Below are positions 46,333 through 54,989 of a stretch of 63,177 nucleotides of DNA, one piece after another. A program made the position numbers and the translations under genes. Positions within the stretch are counted from its first letter, which is position 1. Every line of letters starts with the position of its first letter. Location of the stretch: assembly GCA_003223555.1 (NCBI GenBank), contig QHVM01000046.1, forward strand, positions 1 to 63,177. The letters are read 5' to 3'. The stretch comes from Acidobacteriota bacterium. Its GTDB lineage: Bacteria > Acidobacteriota > Vicinamibacteria > Fen-336. The notes below the pieces were generated by a model. It did no database searches and had not been told where the DNA came from. It saw only the letters and a program-made list of their open reading frames with translations.

Positions 46333-47595
46333 GTGGTGTCGTTCCCGCTCTGGTACGCCGGCGTGCGCCTCCGCGGTGGCACTGGGGTGCTCGACCACAG
46401 CCCGATCGACCAGCACACGCGCCAAGCCCAGGCCTGGCTCTCGGGGCGGCTCGACCTCCCCGGGGCGCCCGCCTATCTGGAGATCGCGCGCTACCAGGAC
46501 CGCTTCTACGACAGCTTCCCGCCGACGCCGTCGCTCTTCGAGCTGCCCCTCGTTCTCGTCTTCGGCCGCCAGACGCCGAGCAGCCTGGTCATCTATGTCT
46601 TCTGGATGGCGGCGCTCGGAGCGGCCCATGCCGTGCTGCGCCGCCGCGGCTTTCCCGAGCGCGACGCGCTGCTGGCCAGCCTGGCCTTCGTCTTCGCCAC
46701 CAACGTCTACGTGTCGTGCGCGCGGGCCAACGTGTGGGCCCAGGGCCTGAGCCTCGGGTTCAGCCTGGCCGTGGCCGGTCTCGCCTTCGTCATCGGCAAC
46801 TCCCGCCGCGAATGGCGCGGTCCAGGCGTCGGCTACCTGCTGCTCTCGCTGGCCGTGGGCTGCCGGCCCCTGCTGCTGCTGATGACGCCGCTCTACCTCG
46901 CGCTCGACCACCGGACCTGCGGCCGCCGCCTGGGCCCGGCGGCGGTCTCCGCGGTCCTGTGGATGGCACCCTACGGCGCCTTCCTGGCCTGGCTCAACCA
47001 GGCGCGCTTCGGCGACGCGCTGGAGTTCGGCCATCACCACCTGGCTTTCGCGCAGAGCCTGCCCTACGGGCTGATGAGCCTCCACTACCTGCCCTGGCAC
47101 CTCTACCACGCGGTGCTGAAGCTGCCCCGGCTCCAGGCGCATTGGCCGCCGCTGGAGTTCGACATGAACGGGAACGCGTTCTGGTTGCACAACCCCATGC
47201 TGGCGGCCGCCATCGGCGGGCTCGTGGCCCGGCGGTTCGACCCCTGGGTGCGGGCCGCGGCCGCCTTCGCCTTCGTCACCATCGGGACCGGCGTACTGAT
47301 GTACGAGTCGGGGGGCTGGGTGCAGTTCGGCTTCCGGTACCTCATCGACCTGCTGCCGGCCGGCCTGGTCGTCTTCGCGTACGCCTTCGACCGCTTCCCG
47401 CGCCTGCTCCTGGCGGGCTCGCTCGTCACCCTAGCCTTGAACGTCTACGGCCTCGCCGGCTGGAAGCACTTCCCCCGCCAGCCGCGCGATGCCCCGTGGC
47501 TACGAGACGTCCCCGCTTCGCCGCCTCCGGCGGATCTCAGCGCGATCGGGCCGACCAGGCTATGCCCGCCTGTCCCGTCCAATAGAGAAGGATGA
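46333..47595 (+). CDS. multi-pass membrane protein, possible glycosyltransferase-like
   Basis: About 420 residues from GTG 46333; the frame is open upstream to the preceding stop (FVVSFPLWYAGVR). Nine or ten hydrophobic segments. The periplasmic loop near the N-terminus has YLEIARYQDRFYDSFPPTPS with conserved-looking acidic and aromatic residues, a layout like GT-C-type mannosyl/arabinosyltransferases. No DxD or ExD catalytic motif can be fixed. It overlaps the convergent YhhN gene by ~60 bases at its 3' end. Confidence 0.6.
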   Translation: MVSFPLWYAGVRLRGGTGVLDHSPIDQHTRQAQAWLSGRLDLPGAPAYLEIARYQDRFYDSFPPTPSLFELPLVLVFGRQTPSSLVIYVFWMAALGAAHAVLRRRGFPERDALLASLAFVFATNVYVSCARANVWAQGLSLGFSLAVAGLAFVIGNSRREWRGPGVGYLLLSLAVGCRPLLLLMTPLYLALDHRTCGRRLGPAAVSAVLWMAPYGAFLAWLNQARFGDALEFGHHHLAFAQSLPYGLMSLHYLPWHLYHAVLKLPRLQAHWPPLEFDMNGNAFWLHNPMLAAAIGGLVARRFDPWVRAAAAFAFVTIGTGVLMYESGGWVQFGFRYLIDLLPAGLVVFAYAFDRFPRLLLAGSLVTLALNVYGLAGWKHFPRQPRDAPWLRDVPASPPPADLSAIGPTRLCPPVPSNREG

Positions 47596-48091
47596 TCGGA
47601 ACCCGAGCGTAGGGGACCGGTCCGTGGAAGCGGTCGAGGGCGATGAGCGTGTCGCTGAGCGCGAAGAAGATCGCGCCGGCGAGGCCGGCCCACTCGCCGG
47701 CTCTCGGCGCGCCGGAGCGCCCGACCCGAGCGGCGGCGCGCCACACCATCGTACAGATCGCGACCACGTAGGCTACGACCGCCGGCCGCAGGTCGCCCAG
47801 GCCCGACCACAGGAAGGCGGCCATGCCGGCGCCGTAGGCGGCGATCGGCAGGGCGCGAAGGAGGCGAGGGCGGGCCGTGTCGGCCAGGAACGCGGCGATG
47901 TACGCGATGTGGCCGAGCAGGAAGGCGGCCAGGCCGGCGGCGAAGCTCCACTCGATCAGGACGTCGCCGATCAGCGAGAGCGCGAGGCCCGCGGCGAGGC
48001 GGTTCCGGTAGGCGCTCTCCGGGGCCTCGAGGACCCACAGGGTCAGGCCGAGGACGGGCACCGGCTTGAACGCGAGCCAGAGCCAGCGCAA
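47537..48091 (-). CDS. YhhN/TMEM86-family lysoplasmalogenase-like membrane protein
   Basis: 184 residues with about seven hydrophobic helices. Family motifs: RNRLAAGLALSLIGDVLIEW (SLxGDxxL) in the middle, and GAIFFALSDTLIALDRFHGP (GAxxFxxSD) near the end, both with the conserved Asp. Some members hydrolyse the vinyl-ether bond of lysoplasmalogen; many are unassigned. It is the last gene of a minus-strand operon (adenosine deaminase, beta-lactamase fusion, membrane protein), with a nine-base gap. Confidence 0.85.
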   Translation of the reverse strand: MRWLWLAFKPVPVLGLTLWVLEAPESAYRNRLAAGLALSLIGDVLIEWSFAAGLAAFLLGHIAYIAAFLADTARPRLLRALPIAAYGAGMAAFLWSGLGDLRPAVVAYVVAICTMVWRAAARVGRSGAPRAGEWAGLAGAIFFALSDTLIALDRFHGPVPYARVPIILLYWTGQAGIAWSARSR

Positions 48092-48100
48092 TCGACGCCC

Positions 48101-49120
48101 TTAGAGGTCGTGCTCGCGATCGCTGAGCGCGGTCTCCGGCCGGATGAAGCTGTGCGTCTCCGCCGCGCGGTGGATCTCGTTGACCGTCTCGAGCCCGAGC
48201 TGCCTGGCCAGGCGCAGCGTCTCCTTCACCTGGTCGGTCCGCGACACCGTCGTGTTGTCGCAGCAGATGGCGACCGGCACCCCGGCCTCCAGGAACCGGT
48301 GGATCGGATGCGGCTCCCCCCGGCGGACCGCGCCCGAGTCGTAGTTGCTCGACAGGCAGCACTCGACGACGATCCGGTCCCGGGCCAGGCGCCGCATCAG
48401 CGCCTCGTCGCCCGCAGCCGAGCAGCCGTGGCCGATGCGCTGGGCGCCCAGACCGTCGACCGCGTCCCAGACGTATTCGGCGGGCGCGTCCTCGCCCGCG
48501 TGGACGGTCAGGCCCAGCCGGCCGATGCGGGCGATCTCGTACGCGCTCCGGAACAGGCGGGGCGGGTTGCCGCTCTCGGGGCCGGCGATGTCGAAGCCGA
48601 CCACGCCCACCCGCGCGTGGAGGTGCTGCGCTTCCGATATGGCCTGCCGGGCCAGGATCTTGGCGATGTGGGGTCCGTGCTGCCGCATCGCGATGACGAT
48701 CAGGCCGAGCTTCATCGGGTGACGCTGGGCGGCGTGGTTCATGCCGGAGAGCACGGCCCGGATGGACTGGCGGGGGGTGAGGCCGGCGAAGGTGTGGATG
48801 ATCGGCGAGTAGCGCAGCTCCAGCGTGGCCACCCCCGCCGCGGCCGCCTCGTCCACGATGGCCTCGGTGACCTGGCTGATGTTCTCGTAGAACTGGGTGA
48901 TCCAGAGCGGGTAGTGCATCTTGTCGAGGTAGGCGAGCAGGGTGCCCTCCTCCTCCGGCTGCAGCTCCAGCCGCCGCCGCATCTCGTCGAGGGTGTCCAC
49001 CGGGTTGAGGCCGTAATGCTTCATGAGCTGCCACGTCACCTCGGCCGGGATCGAGCCGTCGACGTGCTGGTGCAGCTCGACCTTGGGCAGGGCGCGGACC
49101 TGCGCATCCAGCTCCGGCAT
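48101..49120 (-). CDS. add: adenosine deaminase family protein
   Basis: 339 residues. TIM-barrel amidohydrolase. Zinc ligands in LPKVELHQHVDGS (HxH), LTVHAGEDAPAEY (His, catalytic Glu), GAQRIGHGCSA (His), and AICCDNTTVSRTD (Asp; CDN replaces the usual SDDP). Catalyses deamination of adenosine to inosine, or of a related purine nucleoside; the change near the last Asp makes the exact substrate uncertain. It follows the beta-lactamase/DUF1343 gene by five bases. Confidence 0.88.
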   Translation of the reverse strand: MPELDAQVRALPKVELHQHVDGSIPAEVTWQLMKHYGLNPVDTLDEMRRRLELQPEEEGTLLAYLDKMHYPLWITQFYENISQVTEAIVDEAAAAGVATLELRYSPIIHTFAGLTPRQSIRAVLSGMNHAAQRHPMKLGLIVIAMRQHGPHIAKILARQAISEAQHLHARVGVVGFDIAGPESGNPPRLFRSAYEIARIGRLGLTVHAGEDAPAEYVWDAVDGLGAQRIGHGCSAAGDEALMRRLARDRIVVECCLSSNYDSGAVRRGEPHPIHRFLEAGVPVAICCDNTTVSRTDQVKETLRLARQLGLETVNEIHRAAETHSFIRPETALSDREHDL

Positions 49121-49125
49121 GGCCC

Positions 49126-51444
49126 TCAAGGATAGAGCAGGTGCGGCGCGCGCCGGAGCCGCCAACGCGCCTCGTCGGCCGCCCACCCGGCGGCGATGCG
49201 GGCCGGGTCTTCTCCGCCCTCCAGCCGGGCCAGGGCCTCCTTCGAACCCCCCAACGGCTCCGCCCCCGACATCTCGTAGCGGAGGCCGAAGAGCCGGCGC
49301 AGCGCCGACGCGATCTCCAGCGCCACCCGCACCGGCCGCAGCGCCGCGCGGTCGGTGACGACGAGGAACACGCCCCCGCAGGCCTCGCCCGCGTAGCGTC
49401 CCGCCGCGGGCGTGAAGCGCACCGGGTAGGCGCGCGCGCCGGGCAGGCCGCGGGCGCGGAGCGCCTCGGCCAGGCGCGGGCCGTCCACCCACGGCGCCCC
49501 CACCTGCTCGAAGGGGTGGTCGGTGCCGCGTCCCACCGAGACGCTCGTGTCCTCGAGGGCCCGGAACCCGGGGTGGAGCATCGCGGCCGGCAACGTGCGC
49601 AGATCAGGGGCGGGATCGATCCACGGCAGGCCCGTCTCGTCGAACCACTGCTCGCGCCGCCAGCCCTTCATCGGCACCACGCGGAGGTCGGCGTCGATTC
49701 CGCTGTCCGCATTCAGGAAGCGGGCCAGCTCGCCGGCCGTCATCCCGTGCCGCGCGGGCAGGCCGAGGTCCCCCGCCGCGCCCTCGATCTGGAAGCCGTC
49801 GATGGGGTTCGGCCGGTCGAGGAGGACGACGGCAAGCTTGCGCTTCGCCGCCTGCCGGAGCAGGGCGGAGATGGCGGCCGCCTCGGACCGGTCGCCGGCG
49901 CCGGCGAGGTCGACGACCATGGTGTCGACGCCGCCCCATGCTTCCGCGCCGGCCGTCGAGACCGATTCGACGGCGAGCGAGCGCACCAGCTCGACTCCGT
50001 CGGCGCCGCGCAACAGCTCCGCCGTGCCGGCTCCGGTCCGATCGGCCGCGGCGGGACTCGCGACCAGGGCCAGCCGCTTCCCCCGCAGGAGCGCGAAGCC
50101 CGCGGAGCGCAGCATGTCGATGCCGGCCTGGACCACCGTCGCCTCACGGGGAGGGCCGGGCGGGCGCGCGGCCGGGCCGAAGTCGCCGCGCGCGAAGCCG
50201 GCCTCGCGGAGGGCGGCCGGTGGACCGGGGTCGACGACGGCCGACGCCACTGCGGTAGCGACGCGGGCCCGCAGCGGCGTGACGTCCCCCTTGCCGTCGG
50301 GATGGAGGCGGCTCGACAGGAACACCACCGAGACGCCGGTGAGCGGATCGATCCAAAGCGAGGTGCCGGTGAACCCGGTGTGGCCGAAAGAGCCGACGGG
50401 GAACAGCTCGCCCGCGTTGGAGGAGAAGCGGGAGTCGAAATCCCAGCCGAACCCGCGCGCGTCGGCCATCTCCGGCGGCGTCGCCGGCGAGGTCATCTTC
50501 GCCACCGCCAGCGGAGAGAGGATCCGCGCCGCGCCGAGCCGGCCGCCGTGGAGCAGCATGCGGCAGAAGCGCGACAGGTCGGCGGCGGTGCTGAACAGGC
50601 CCGCGTGGCCGGCGACCCCGCCCATCCGGCGCGCGGTCGGGTCGTGGACGACGCCGCGCAGCATCGGACCGGGCGGGCACCCGAGGCCGGCGCAAGGCTC
50701 GGTGGGCGCGATGCGGGAGGCCAGCGCGGCGGGAGGATTGAAGAGAGTCTCGCGCATTCCCAGCGGTCCGAAGATGCGCTGGCGGGCGAAGCGGTCGAGG
50801 CCGACGCCGCTGGCCCGGGCGACGACCTCGCCGAGCAGGATGAAGTTGACGTCGCTGTAGACGAACCGCTCGCCGGGCGCGGACGTCGGCACCTCCTCGA
50901 CGGCCCGGGCGATGGCGGTCTCGTAACCGGTCCAGGGGTCGGCGAGGTCGAGGTCCGGCCGCAAGCCCGACGTGTGGGTGAGGAGTTGGCGCAGCGTGAT
51001 CGCGCCCTTGCCGTAGCGCTCGAAGCCGCGCACGTACGCGGAGACCGGATCGCTGAGGCGCAGCCGGCCCTCCTCGACGAGAATCATCACGCTCGTCGTC
51101 GTGGCCACGACCTTGGTGAGCGAGGCGAGGTCGAAGACGGTGTCGGTGGTCATGGGCTCGACCGCGGGGACGAGAGCCCGGTGGCCGTAGGCCCGGAGCA
51201 GCGGCACGCGGTCGCCGCGGCCGACGAGCAACACCGCTCCCGGAAGCTGCCGCGCCCGGATGGCTTCGGCGACGAGGCCGTCGATGCGGGCCAGGCGGGC
51301 CGGATCGAAGCCGACCGCTTCGGTCCCCGCCGGCGCGGCGGGCGGCGCGGCGGGACGGGCCCCCGCCAGCGCGCTCCCCAGGAACGCCGCCAGGAGGAGG
51401 GCCGCGCCCCGGGAACGCCGTCGCGCCGGCACCGTCCGTCTCAC
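49126..51444 (-). CDS. serine beta-lactamase-like domain fused to DUF1343 (NamZ-like) domain
   Basis: 772 residues from GTG 51444 that overlaps the upstream stop (GTGA). Signal peptide LLLAAFLGSALAGARPA. Residues ~45-400 are a class C beta-lactamase/esterase-like domain: SLTK (S108 to K111), VYSDVNFILLGEV (YxN) and FGHTGFTGTSLW (HxG). Residues ~430-770 are DUF1343, recognisable by LDRPNPIDGFQIEGAAGDLG and GVFLVVTDRAAL. In NamZ this domain is an exo-beta-N-acetylmuramidase. Here the N-terminal portion is shortened and the EHG and QDxGxR motifs of active members are not visible (VVDLAGAGDRS stands in that place). Possibly a peptidoglycan-related enzyme with an inactive second domain. Confidence 0.85.
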   Translation of the reverse strand: MRRTVPARRRSRGAALLLAAFLGSALAGARPAAPPAAPAGTEAVGFDPARLARIDGLVAEAIRARQLPGAVLLVGRGDRVPLLRAYGHRALVPAVEPMTTDTVFDLASLTKVVATTTSVMILVEEGRLRLSDPVSAYVRGFERYGKGAITLRQLLTHTSGLRPDLDLADPWTGYETAIARAVEEVPTSAPGERFVYSDVNFILLGEVVARASGVGLDRFARQRIFGPLGMRETLFNPPAALASRIAPTEPCAGLGCPPGPMLRGVVHDPTARRMGGVAGHAGLFSTAADLSRFCRMLLHGGRLGAARILSPLAVAKMTSPATPPEMADARGFGWDFDSRFSSNAGELFPVGSFGHTGFTGTSLWIDPLTGVSVVFLSSRLHPDGKGDVTPLRARVATAVASAVVDPGPPAALREAGFARGDFGPAARPPGPPREATVVQAGIDMLRSAGFALLRGKRLALVASPAAADRTGAGTAELLRGADGVELVRSLAVESVSTAGAEAWGGVDTMVVDLAGAGDRSEAAAISALLRQAAKRKLAVVLLDRPNPIDGFQIEGAAGDLGLPARHGMTAGELARFLNADSGIDADLRVVPMKGWRREQWFDETGLPWIDPAPDLRTLPAAMLHPGFRALEDTSVSVGRGTDHPFEQVGAPWVDGPRLAEALRARGLPGARAYPVRFTPAAGRYAGEACGGVFLVVTDRAALRPVRVALEIASALRRLFGLRYEMSGAEPLGGSKEALARLEGGEDPARIAAGWAADEARWRLRRAPHLLYP

Positions 51445-52238
51445 GCGGCCGATCCCTCGACCCTCCGCTTCACGGCTTGCAGCCACATCCGGCGTATGAG
51501 GGAGCTGCCCGGATAGATCACCCGCCAGTAGACCGCGAAGAGGCGTCGCGTCGCCGCGTCGGTGGCGAAGACGCGGGTCTCGGTGCTGAGGCGGCACCCG
51601 CCGCCGGGTTCGGCCTCGACGAGGAAGTTCATGGCCGTCATGGCGTAGCCGGGGGCATTCAGCCCTGCGAAAGCGCGCGGGTCCTGGCGAACGGCGTGGA
51701 CGGCGCGGGCGATCCGCTCCGCCTCGTCCGGGCGCGCCGGCGCCAGGCGCATCGCGGTGCCGAAGACCACCTCGCGGCCGGGCTCGCCGCCGAGCGAGAC
51801 GAAGCCCGAGCGCAGCGCCACCTCCAGGATCGGCTGCCCCTCGGGCGCGTTGAGGATCGACGCGCGGCCGCCGCGACCGAAGCGGGGCGAGCGGATCCAG
51901 GTGAGGGTGCGGAAGAGCCGGATCTCCCCGGCCGTGACGCGGCGAACCGCGTCCAGGACCACCTCCGGCGAGGCCTGGACGCGCACCGAGTGGATCTCGT
52001 GGAACTGGTAGACGGGCACCACGGCGTCCAGGCGCGTCCGGTTGACGGCGACGCGGACGAGCGAGGCGGGAAGGGCAAAGCCGGCCAGCGCGCCGAGCAC
52101 GCCGCCGCCGGCCAGGAGCGCGGCCGTGCGCCGGCCGCGGACGCCGAGCGCGCGGGGAGGCTTGACGAGACAAGCCAGCCCGAGCAGGGTCACCAGGCCG
52201 CCGGCGTAGACGAGCGTGACGGCTGCGAGCTGGAGCAT
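51441..52238 (-). CDS. membrane protein with SRPBCC-like domain
   Basis: 265 residues from ATG 52238; TTG 52265 is an alternative. Two hydrophobic helices (LAAVTLVYAGGLVTLLGLAC, TAALLAGGGVLGALAGFAL) precede a ~170-residue soluble domain (VPVYQFHEIHSVRVQASPEV ... GGCRLSTETRVFATDAATRR), which has the strand pattern of the START/SRPBCC fold. No ligand is known. It is the first gene of the operon with the beta-lactamase fusion, overlapping it by four bases. Confidence 0.65.
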   Translation of the reverse strand: MLQLAAVTLVYAGGLVTLLGLACLVKPPRALGVRGRRTAALLAGGGVLGALAGFALPASLVRVAVNRTRLDAVVPVYQFHEIHSVRVQASPEVVLDAVRRVTAGEIRLFRTLTWIRSPRFGRGGRASILNAPEGQPILEVALRSGFVSLGGEPGREVVFGTAMRLAPARPDEAERIARAVHAVRQDPRAFAGLNAPGYAMTAMNFLVEAEPGGGCRLSTETRVFATDAATRRLFAVYWRVIYPGSSLIRRMWLQAVKRRVEGSAA

Positions 52239-52364
52239 CGGAAGGTCCGACGGACGATACCCCAAAACCGCCGTGCCTTCGTCCGCGGAGACCCGGAGGC
52301 ACGCTTCGCGGGCGCGCTCGGCGAGTGCAGTGCGGTTCGCCGGCCTTCGCCTCGCCCGCGACGC

Positions 52365-52877
52365 CTAACGCGCGCCTCCCCGGGTGGAGGACAGCGCATA
52401 ACCGGCCCGGGACAGATGGGCCCGCACCTTGCGGTACGCCCACGGGGCCAGCGGTACGACGATGTGCCGCGCGGCCTCTCGCTTGAGGGTCATCTTGAGC
52501 CGCCAGGGCGTCACCACCAGGGATTCGATGACCGCGCGCGGGTAGAACGTGACCGGCCGGAAGGCCTCGACCCGCGGCCAGCGGTGCTCGTTCAAGAGCT
52601 CGGGCGGCACTTCCGAGGCCCAGCACGTCAGCACCTCGGTCATCTCGGCGAGGCCGGGCGTGGCGTGGGGCCGCAGGTAGAGGCGCATCGGTCCTCCGGG
52701 CAGGCCGATCTGGTCCACGAGCGTGGCGAGCAGCGCCCCCATCATTCCTCCGCCCACGATGAGGGCGGCGATCGACGCCTGCCGCCGCTCCTCCGCCGAC
52801 CGGCGCTCGACGGTGATGATCGCCTCGTCGGTGACGACGACGTGTCGCGCGGGGCCGTAAGAGATGGTGAGAGGCAT
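52365..52877 (-). CDS. hypothetical protein with one membrane helix
   Basis: 170 residues. One hydrophobic segment (SIAALIVGGGMMGALLATLV) near residue 35, with soluble parts on both sides. Motifs such as ISYGPARHVVVTDEAIITVE and RWPRVEAFRPVTFYPRAVIE are not recognised. Its 5' end is ~40 bases from the divergent AlkA gene. Confidence 0.55.
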   Translation of the reverse strand: MPLTISYGPARHVVVTDEAIITVERRSAEERRQASIAALIVGGGMMGALLATLVDQIGLPGGPMRLYLRPHATPGLAEMTEVLTCWASEVPPELLNEHRWPRVEAFRPVTFYPRAVIESLVVTPWRLKMTLKREAARHIVVPLAPWAYRKVRAHLSRAGYALSSTRGGAR

Positions 52878-52916
52878 GTATCGGCACCGTTGCGAAGAGG
52901 GAGGATTCGCATTCTA

Positions 52917-53564
52917 ATGCGTCTCGTGCCCCTGAACGCCGTCGAGGTGGATCGTGCCGTGCGACACCTTCGCCGCCGCGACCCGGTGCTGGCGGCGATC
53001 ATCAGCCGCGTCGGCCGGTGCGCCTGGGAGACCGAGCGCGCCGGCAGCGCTTTCTCCTCCCTCGTCGAGGCGATGCTCTACCAGCAGATCACCGGGAAGG
53101 CCGCCGCCTCCGTCCACCGCCGCCTCCGCGGTGTGCTGGGCCGGCGGCACCCGCGGCCGCAGGAGATCCTCGCCGCTTCGACCCGGGCCCTCCGGGGCGC
53201 CGGCCTCTCGCGCCAGAAGATCGCCTACATGCGCGACCTCGCCGCGCGGGCGGGCGACGGCCTCCCGCTGCGTGGCCTCTCTCGCCGGCCGGACGAGGAG
53301 GTGATCGAGGCGCTCTGCGCCGTCAAGGGCATCGGGCGATGGACGGCCGAGATGTTCCTCATCTTCCGCCTCGGCCGCTTGGACGTGCTGCCGGTGGACG
53401 ACTACGGCGTGCGCAAGGCCGCGCAGAGGGCCTACGGGCTCCGCGAGCTTCCCGACGCGCGCTGGCTGCGGGAGAAGGGCGAGGCCTGGCGTCCCTACCG
53501 CACGGTGGCGAGCTGGTACCTCTGGCGCAGTCTCGAGCCGGGCGGGGTGGAGCCCGCGGAGTGA
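52917..53564 (+). CDS. DNA-3-methyladenine glycosylase II (AlkA-like, HhH-GPD)
   Basis: 215 residues from ATG 52917. Removes alkylated purines from DNA, the first step of base excision repair. The HhH-GPD fold shows SSLVEAMLYQQITGKAAASV, then IEALCAVKGIGRWTAEMFLI (helix-hairpin-helix) and the catalytic Asp in LPVDDYGVRKAAQRAYG. It is short, lacking the N-terminal AlkA domain, as in many archaeal and bacterial single-domain forms. No adaptive-response genes (Ada) are adjacent. Confidence 0.9.
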   Translation: MRLVPLNAVEVDRAVRHLRRRDPVLAAIISRVGRCAWETERAGSAFSSLVEAMLYQQITGKAAASVHRRLRGVLGRRHPRPQEILAASTRALRGAGLSRQKIAYMRDLAARAGDGLPLRGLSRRPDEEVIEALCAVKGIGRWTAEMFLIFRLGRLDVLPVDDYGVRKAAQRAYGLRELPDARWLREKGEAWRPYRTVASWYLWRSLEPGGVEPAE

Positions 53565-53646
53565 GGCGAACGGGGCCCGTGCTGGCGGGGATGCTGGCCA
53601 GCGTCGGGATGGTCGCCCCATCGCCCGGTCACGTCGCGGCAACCGG

Positions 53647-53868
53647 CTGAAGGGCCTCCTGCTGGGCCTCGCCGAGTTCGACCGGGACCCGGACGGTGGC
53701 GTCACCCGGCTGGGCTTCTCGGCCGCTGACCGGTCCGCGCGCGCCTGGGTGATCGAGCCGGACCTGGAGCGCGCGACCATCGACGACATGGCGGCGCGCA
53801 TCCGGGCCCGGGCGGAGGCGATCGGCCGGGAGACCGGGGTGGCGGTCAGCGAAGGATCGTCGCCGTGA
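53647..53868 (+). pseudogene. remnant of an M20-family amidohydrolase
   Basis: One frame reads GLLLGLAEFDRDPDGGVTRLGF, then SAADRSARAWVIEPDLERAT and IDDMAARIRARAEAIG to a stop at 53868. The first part resembles the N-terminus of N-carbamoyl-L-amino acid hydrolase-type M20 enzymes (GGVTRLxFSxxDRxAR). The second resembles their dimerisation domain. The metal-binding core between and after them is missing, so this is a decayed remnant. Its end overlaps the stop region of the minus-strand secreted protein. Confidence 0.5.
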
Positions 53869-54424
53869 CCTCCAGGCTGACCCGGCGGTCGCTCAAGGGG
53901 TCGGCCGACTGCGCCACCCTCACCGTCTTGCCGTCCTCGAGCACGAGGCCCAGGCGATCCCGGATCTCCAGCTTCGGATACTGCTTCGCCTCCGCCGATG
54001 TGTCGACGAAGTTGTACTCCAGGGTCAGCCCCAGGCGCACGTGGCTGCCTTCGATCTCGGGGCTGACGTCCACGTGGAGGGGAATGCTCCGCAGGTTCTC
54101 GGTCTTCGAGCCGAACGGCGCCTCGGCGCTGGAGCGGATGAAGCCGTCGCGGCGGTCGGCCACGGTCAGGCTCACCGCCTTGGTCATGGCCGGCTGGCCG
54201 CCCCGCTCGTCGATGATCCGCACGTCGATGCGGACGTTGGCGAGCTGGCCGGGGCGCCGCGGAGGCTCCGGCTTGGCCTCCGGCGCCGGCGCGGCCCGGG
54301 GGGCCGGCGATGGGGCAGCCTTTGGAGCCGGCCTCGGGCGCGGCTCCGGCCGCGGCTCCTGCGCGAGGAGCGTCGCGGCCGCCAGGGCGGCGGCCAGGGG
54401 GACGAGGGCAGAGCTGATCTTCAT
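53846..54424 (-). CDS. secreted protein following the anti-sigma-like gene
   Basis: 192 residues from ATG 54424. Signal (LVPLAAALAAATLLAQE), then a long Pro/Ala/Arg-rich linker. A beta-rich C-terminal domain follows (RIDVRIIDERGGQPAMTKAV, VRLGLTLEYNFVDTSAEAKQ, LEIRDRLGLVLEDGKTVRVA). Similar secreted proteins follow ECF sigma/anti-sigma pairs in Acidobacteria. No known enzyme motif. It probably belongs to the same transcript. Confidence 0.65.
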   Translation of the reverse strand: MKISSALVPLAAALAAATLLAQEPRPEPRPRPAPKAAPSPAPRAAPAPEAKPEPPRRPGQLANVRIDVRIIDERGGQPAMTKAVSLTVADRRDGFIRSSAEAPFGSKTENLRSIPLHVDVSPEIEGSHVRLGLTLEYNFVDTSAEAKQYPKLEIRDRLGLVLEDGKTVRVAQSADPLSDRRVSLEVTATILR

Positions 54425-54440
54425 GGGCTTCCTTTCTCGG

Positions 54441-54989
54441 TTACGGCTGGGGCTCGGCCAGCGGCTCGATGTCCATGCGCTCGATCCGGAGCGGCCTGAG
54501 GACGACGCGCTCGTCACCCATCGCCGCGACGTCCAGTGGCGAGACCTCGATCGGCGCTACCTCGACGCCGTCCGCCGGCTCCGGGGCCGGCTCGCTCGCG
54601 CGCATCCGCGCCGGCCGCCGAGCCCGCGGCGGCGCGGGAACAGGGGGAACGCTCTCCGCCCTGGCCTGCACCGTCGGCGCCGGCGCGGCCGTACGCGGCT
54701 CGGCGACAGAGCCGACGGGCGGCTCGTGAACGCTCGTCACCGAGCGAGCCGGGGTCGAGGCCCGGCGAACGAGGACGAGCGAGGCCGCCACGACGGCGAT
54801 CCCCGCCGCCGCGGCCAGGACCGGCCACGCGCGCCAGGGAGACGGCGAGGGCCGCTCGGCCAGGCGGGCCGCCACCCTGCGGTGCAGGTCGGCCGGTCCT
54901 TCGCCGGCCACCATGTCGTGCAGGACGGCGTCGATCGCCGCGTCGAGGGGGGACGGCGCCGGAGGTCGCGGGCCGCGGGTCTCACTCAT
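54441..54989 (-). CDS. membrane anti-sigma-factor-like protein
   Basis: 182 residues from ATG 54989 that overlaps the sigma-factor stop by eight bases, so coupled. An N-terminal cytoplasmic domain (DAAIDAVLHDMVAGEGPADL ...) precedes one membrane helix (AWPVLAAAAGIAVVAASLVL) and a Pro/Ala-rich periplasmic part ending in VVLRPLRIERMDIEPLAEP. No zinc-finger HxxxCxxC motif of ZAS anti-sigma factors is visible. Order and topology still suggest it sequesters the sigma factor at the membrane. Confidence 0.65.
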   Translation of the reverse strand: MSETRGPRPPAPSPLDAAIDAVLHDMVAGEGPADLHRRVAARLAERPSPSPWRAWPVLAAAAGIAVVAASLVLVRRASTPARSVTSVHEPPVGSVAEPRTAAPAPTVQARAESVPPVPAPPRARRPARMRASEPAPEPADGVEVAPIEVSPLDVAAMGDERVVLRPLRIERMDIEPLAEPQP

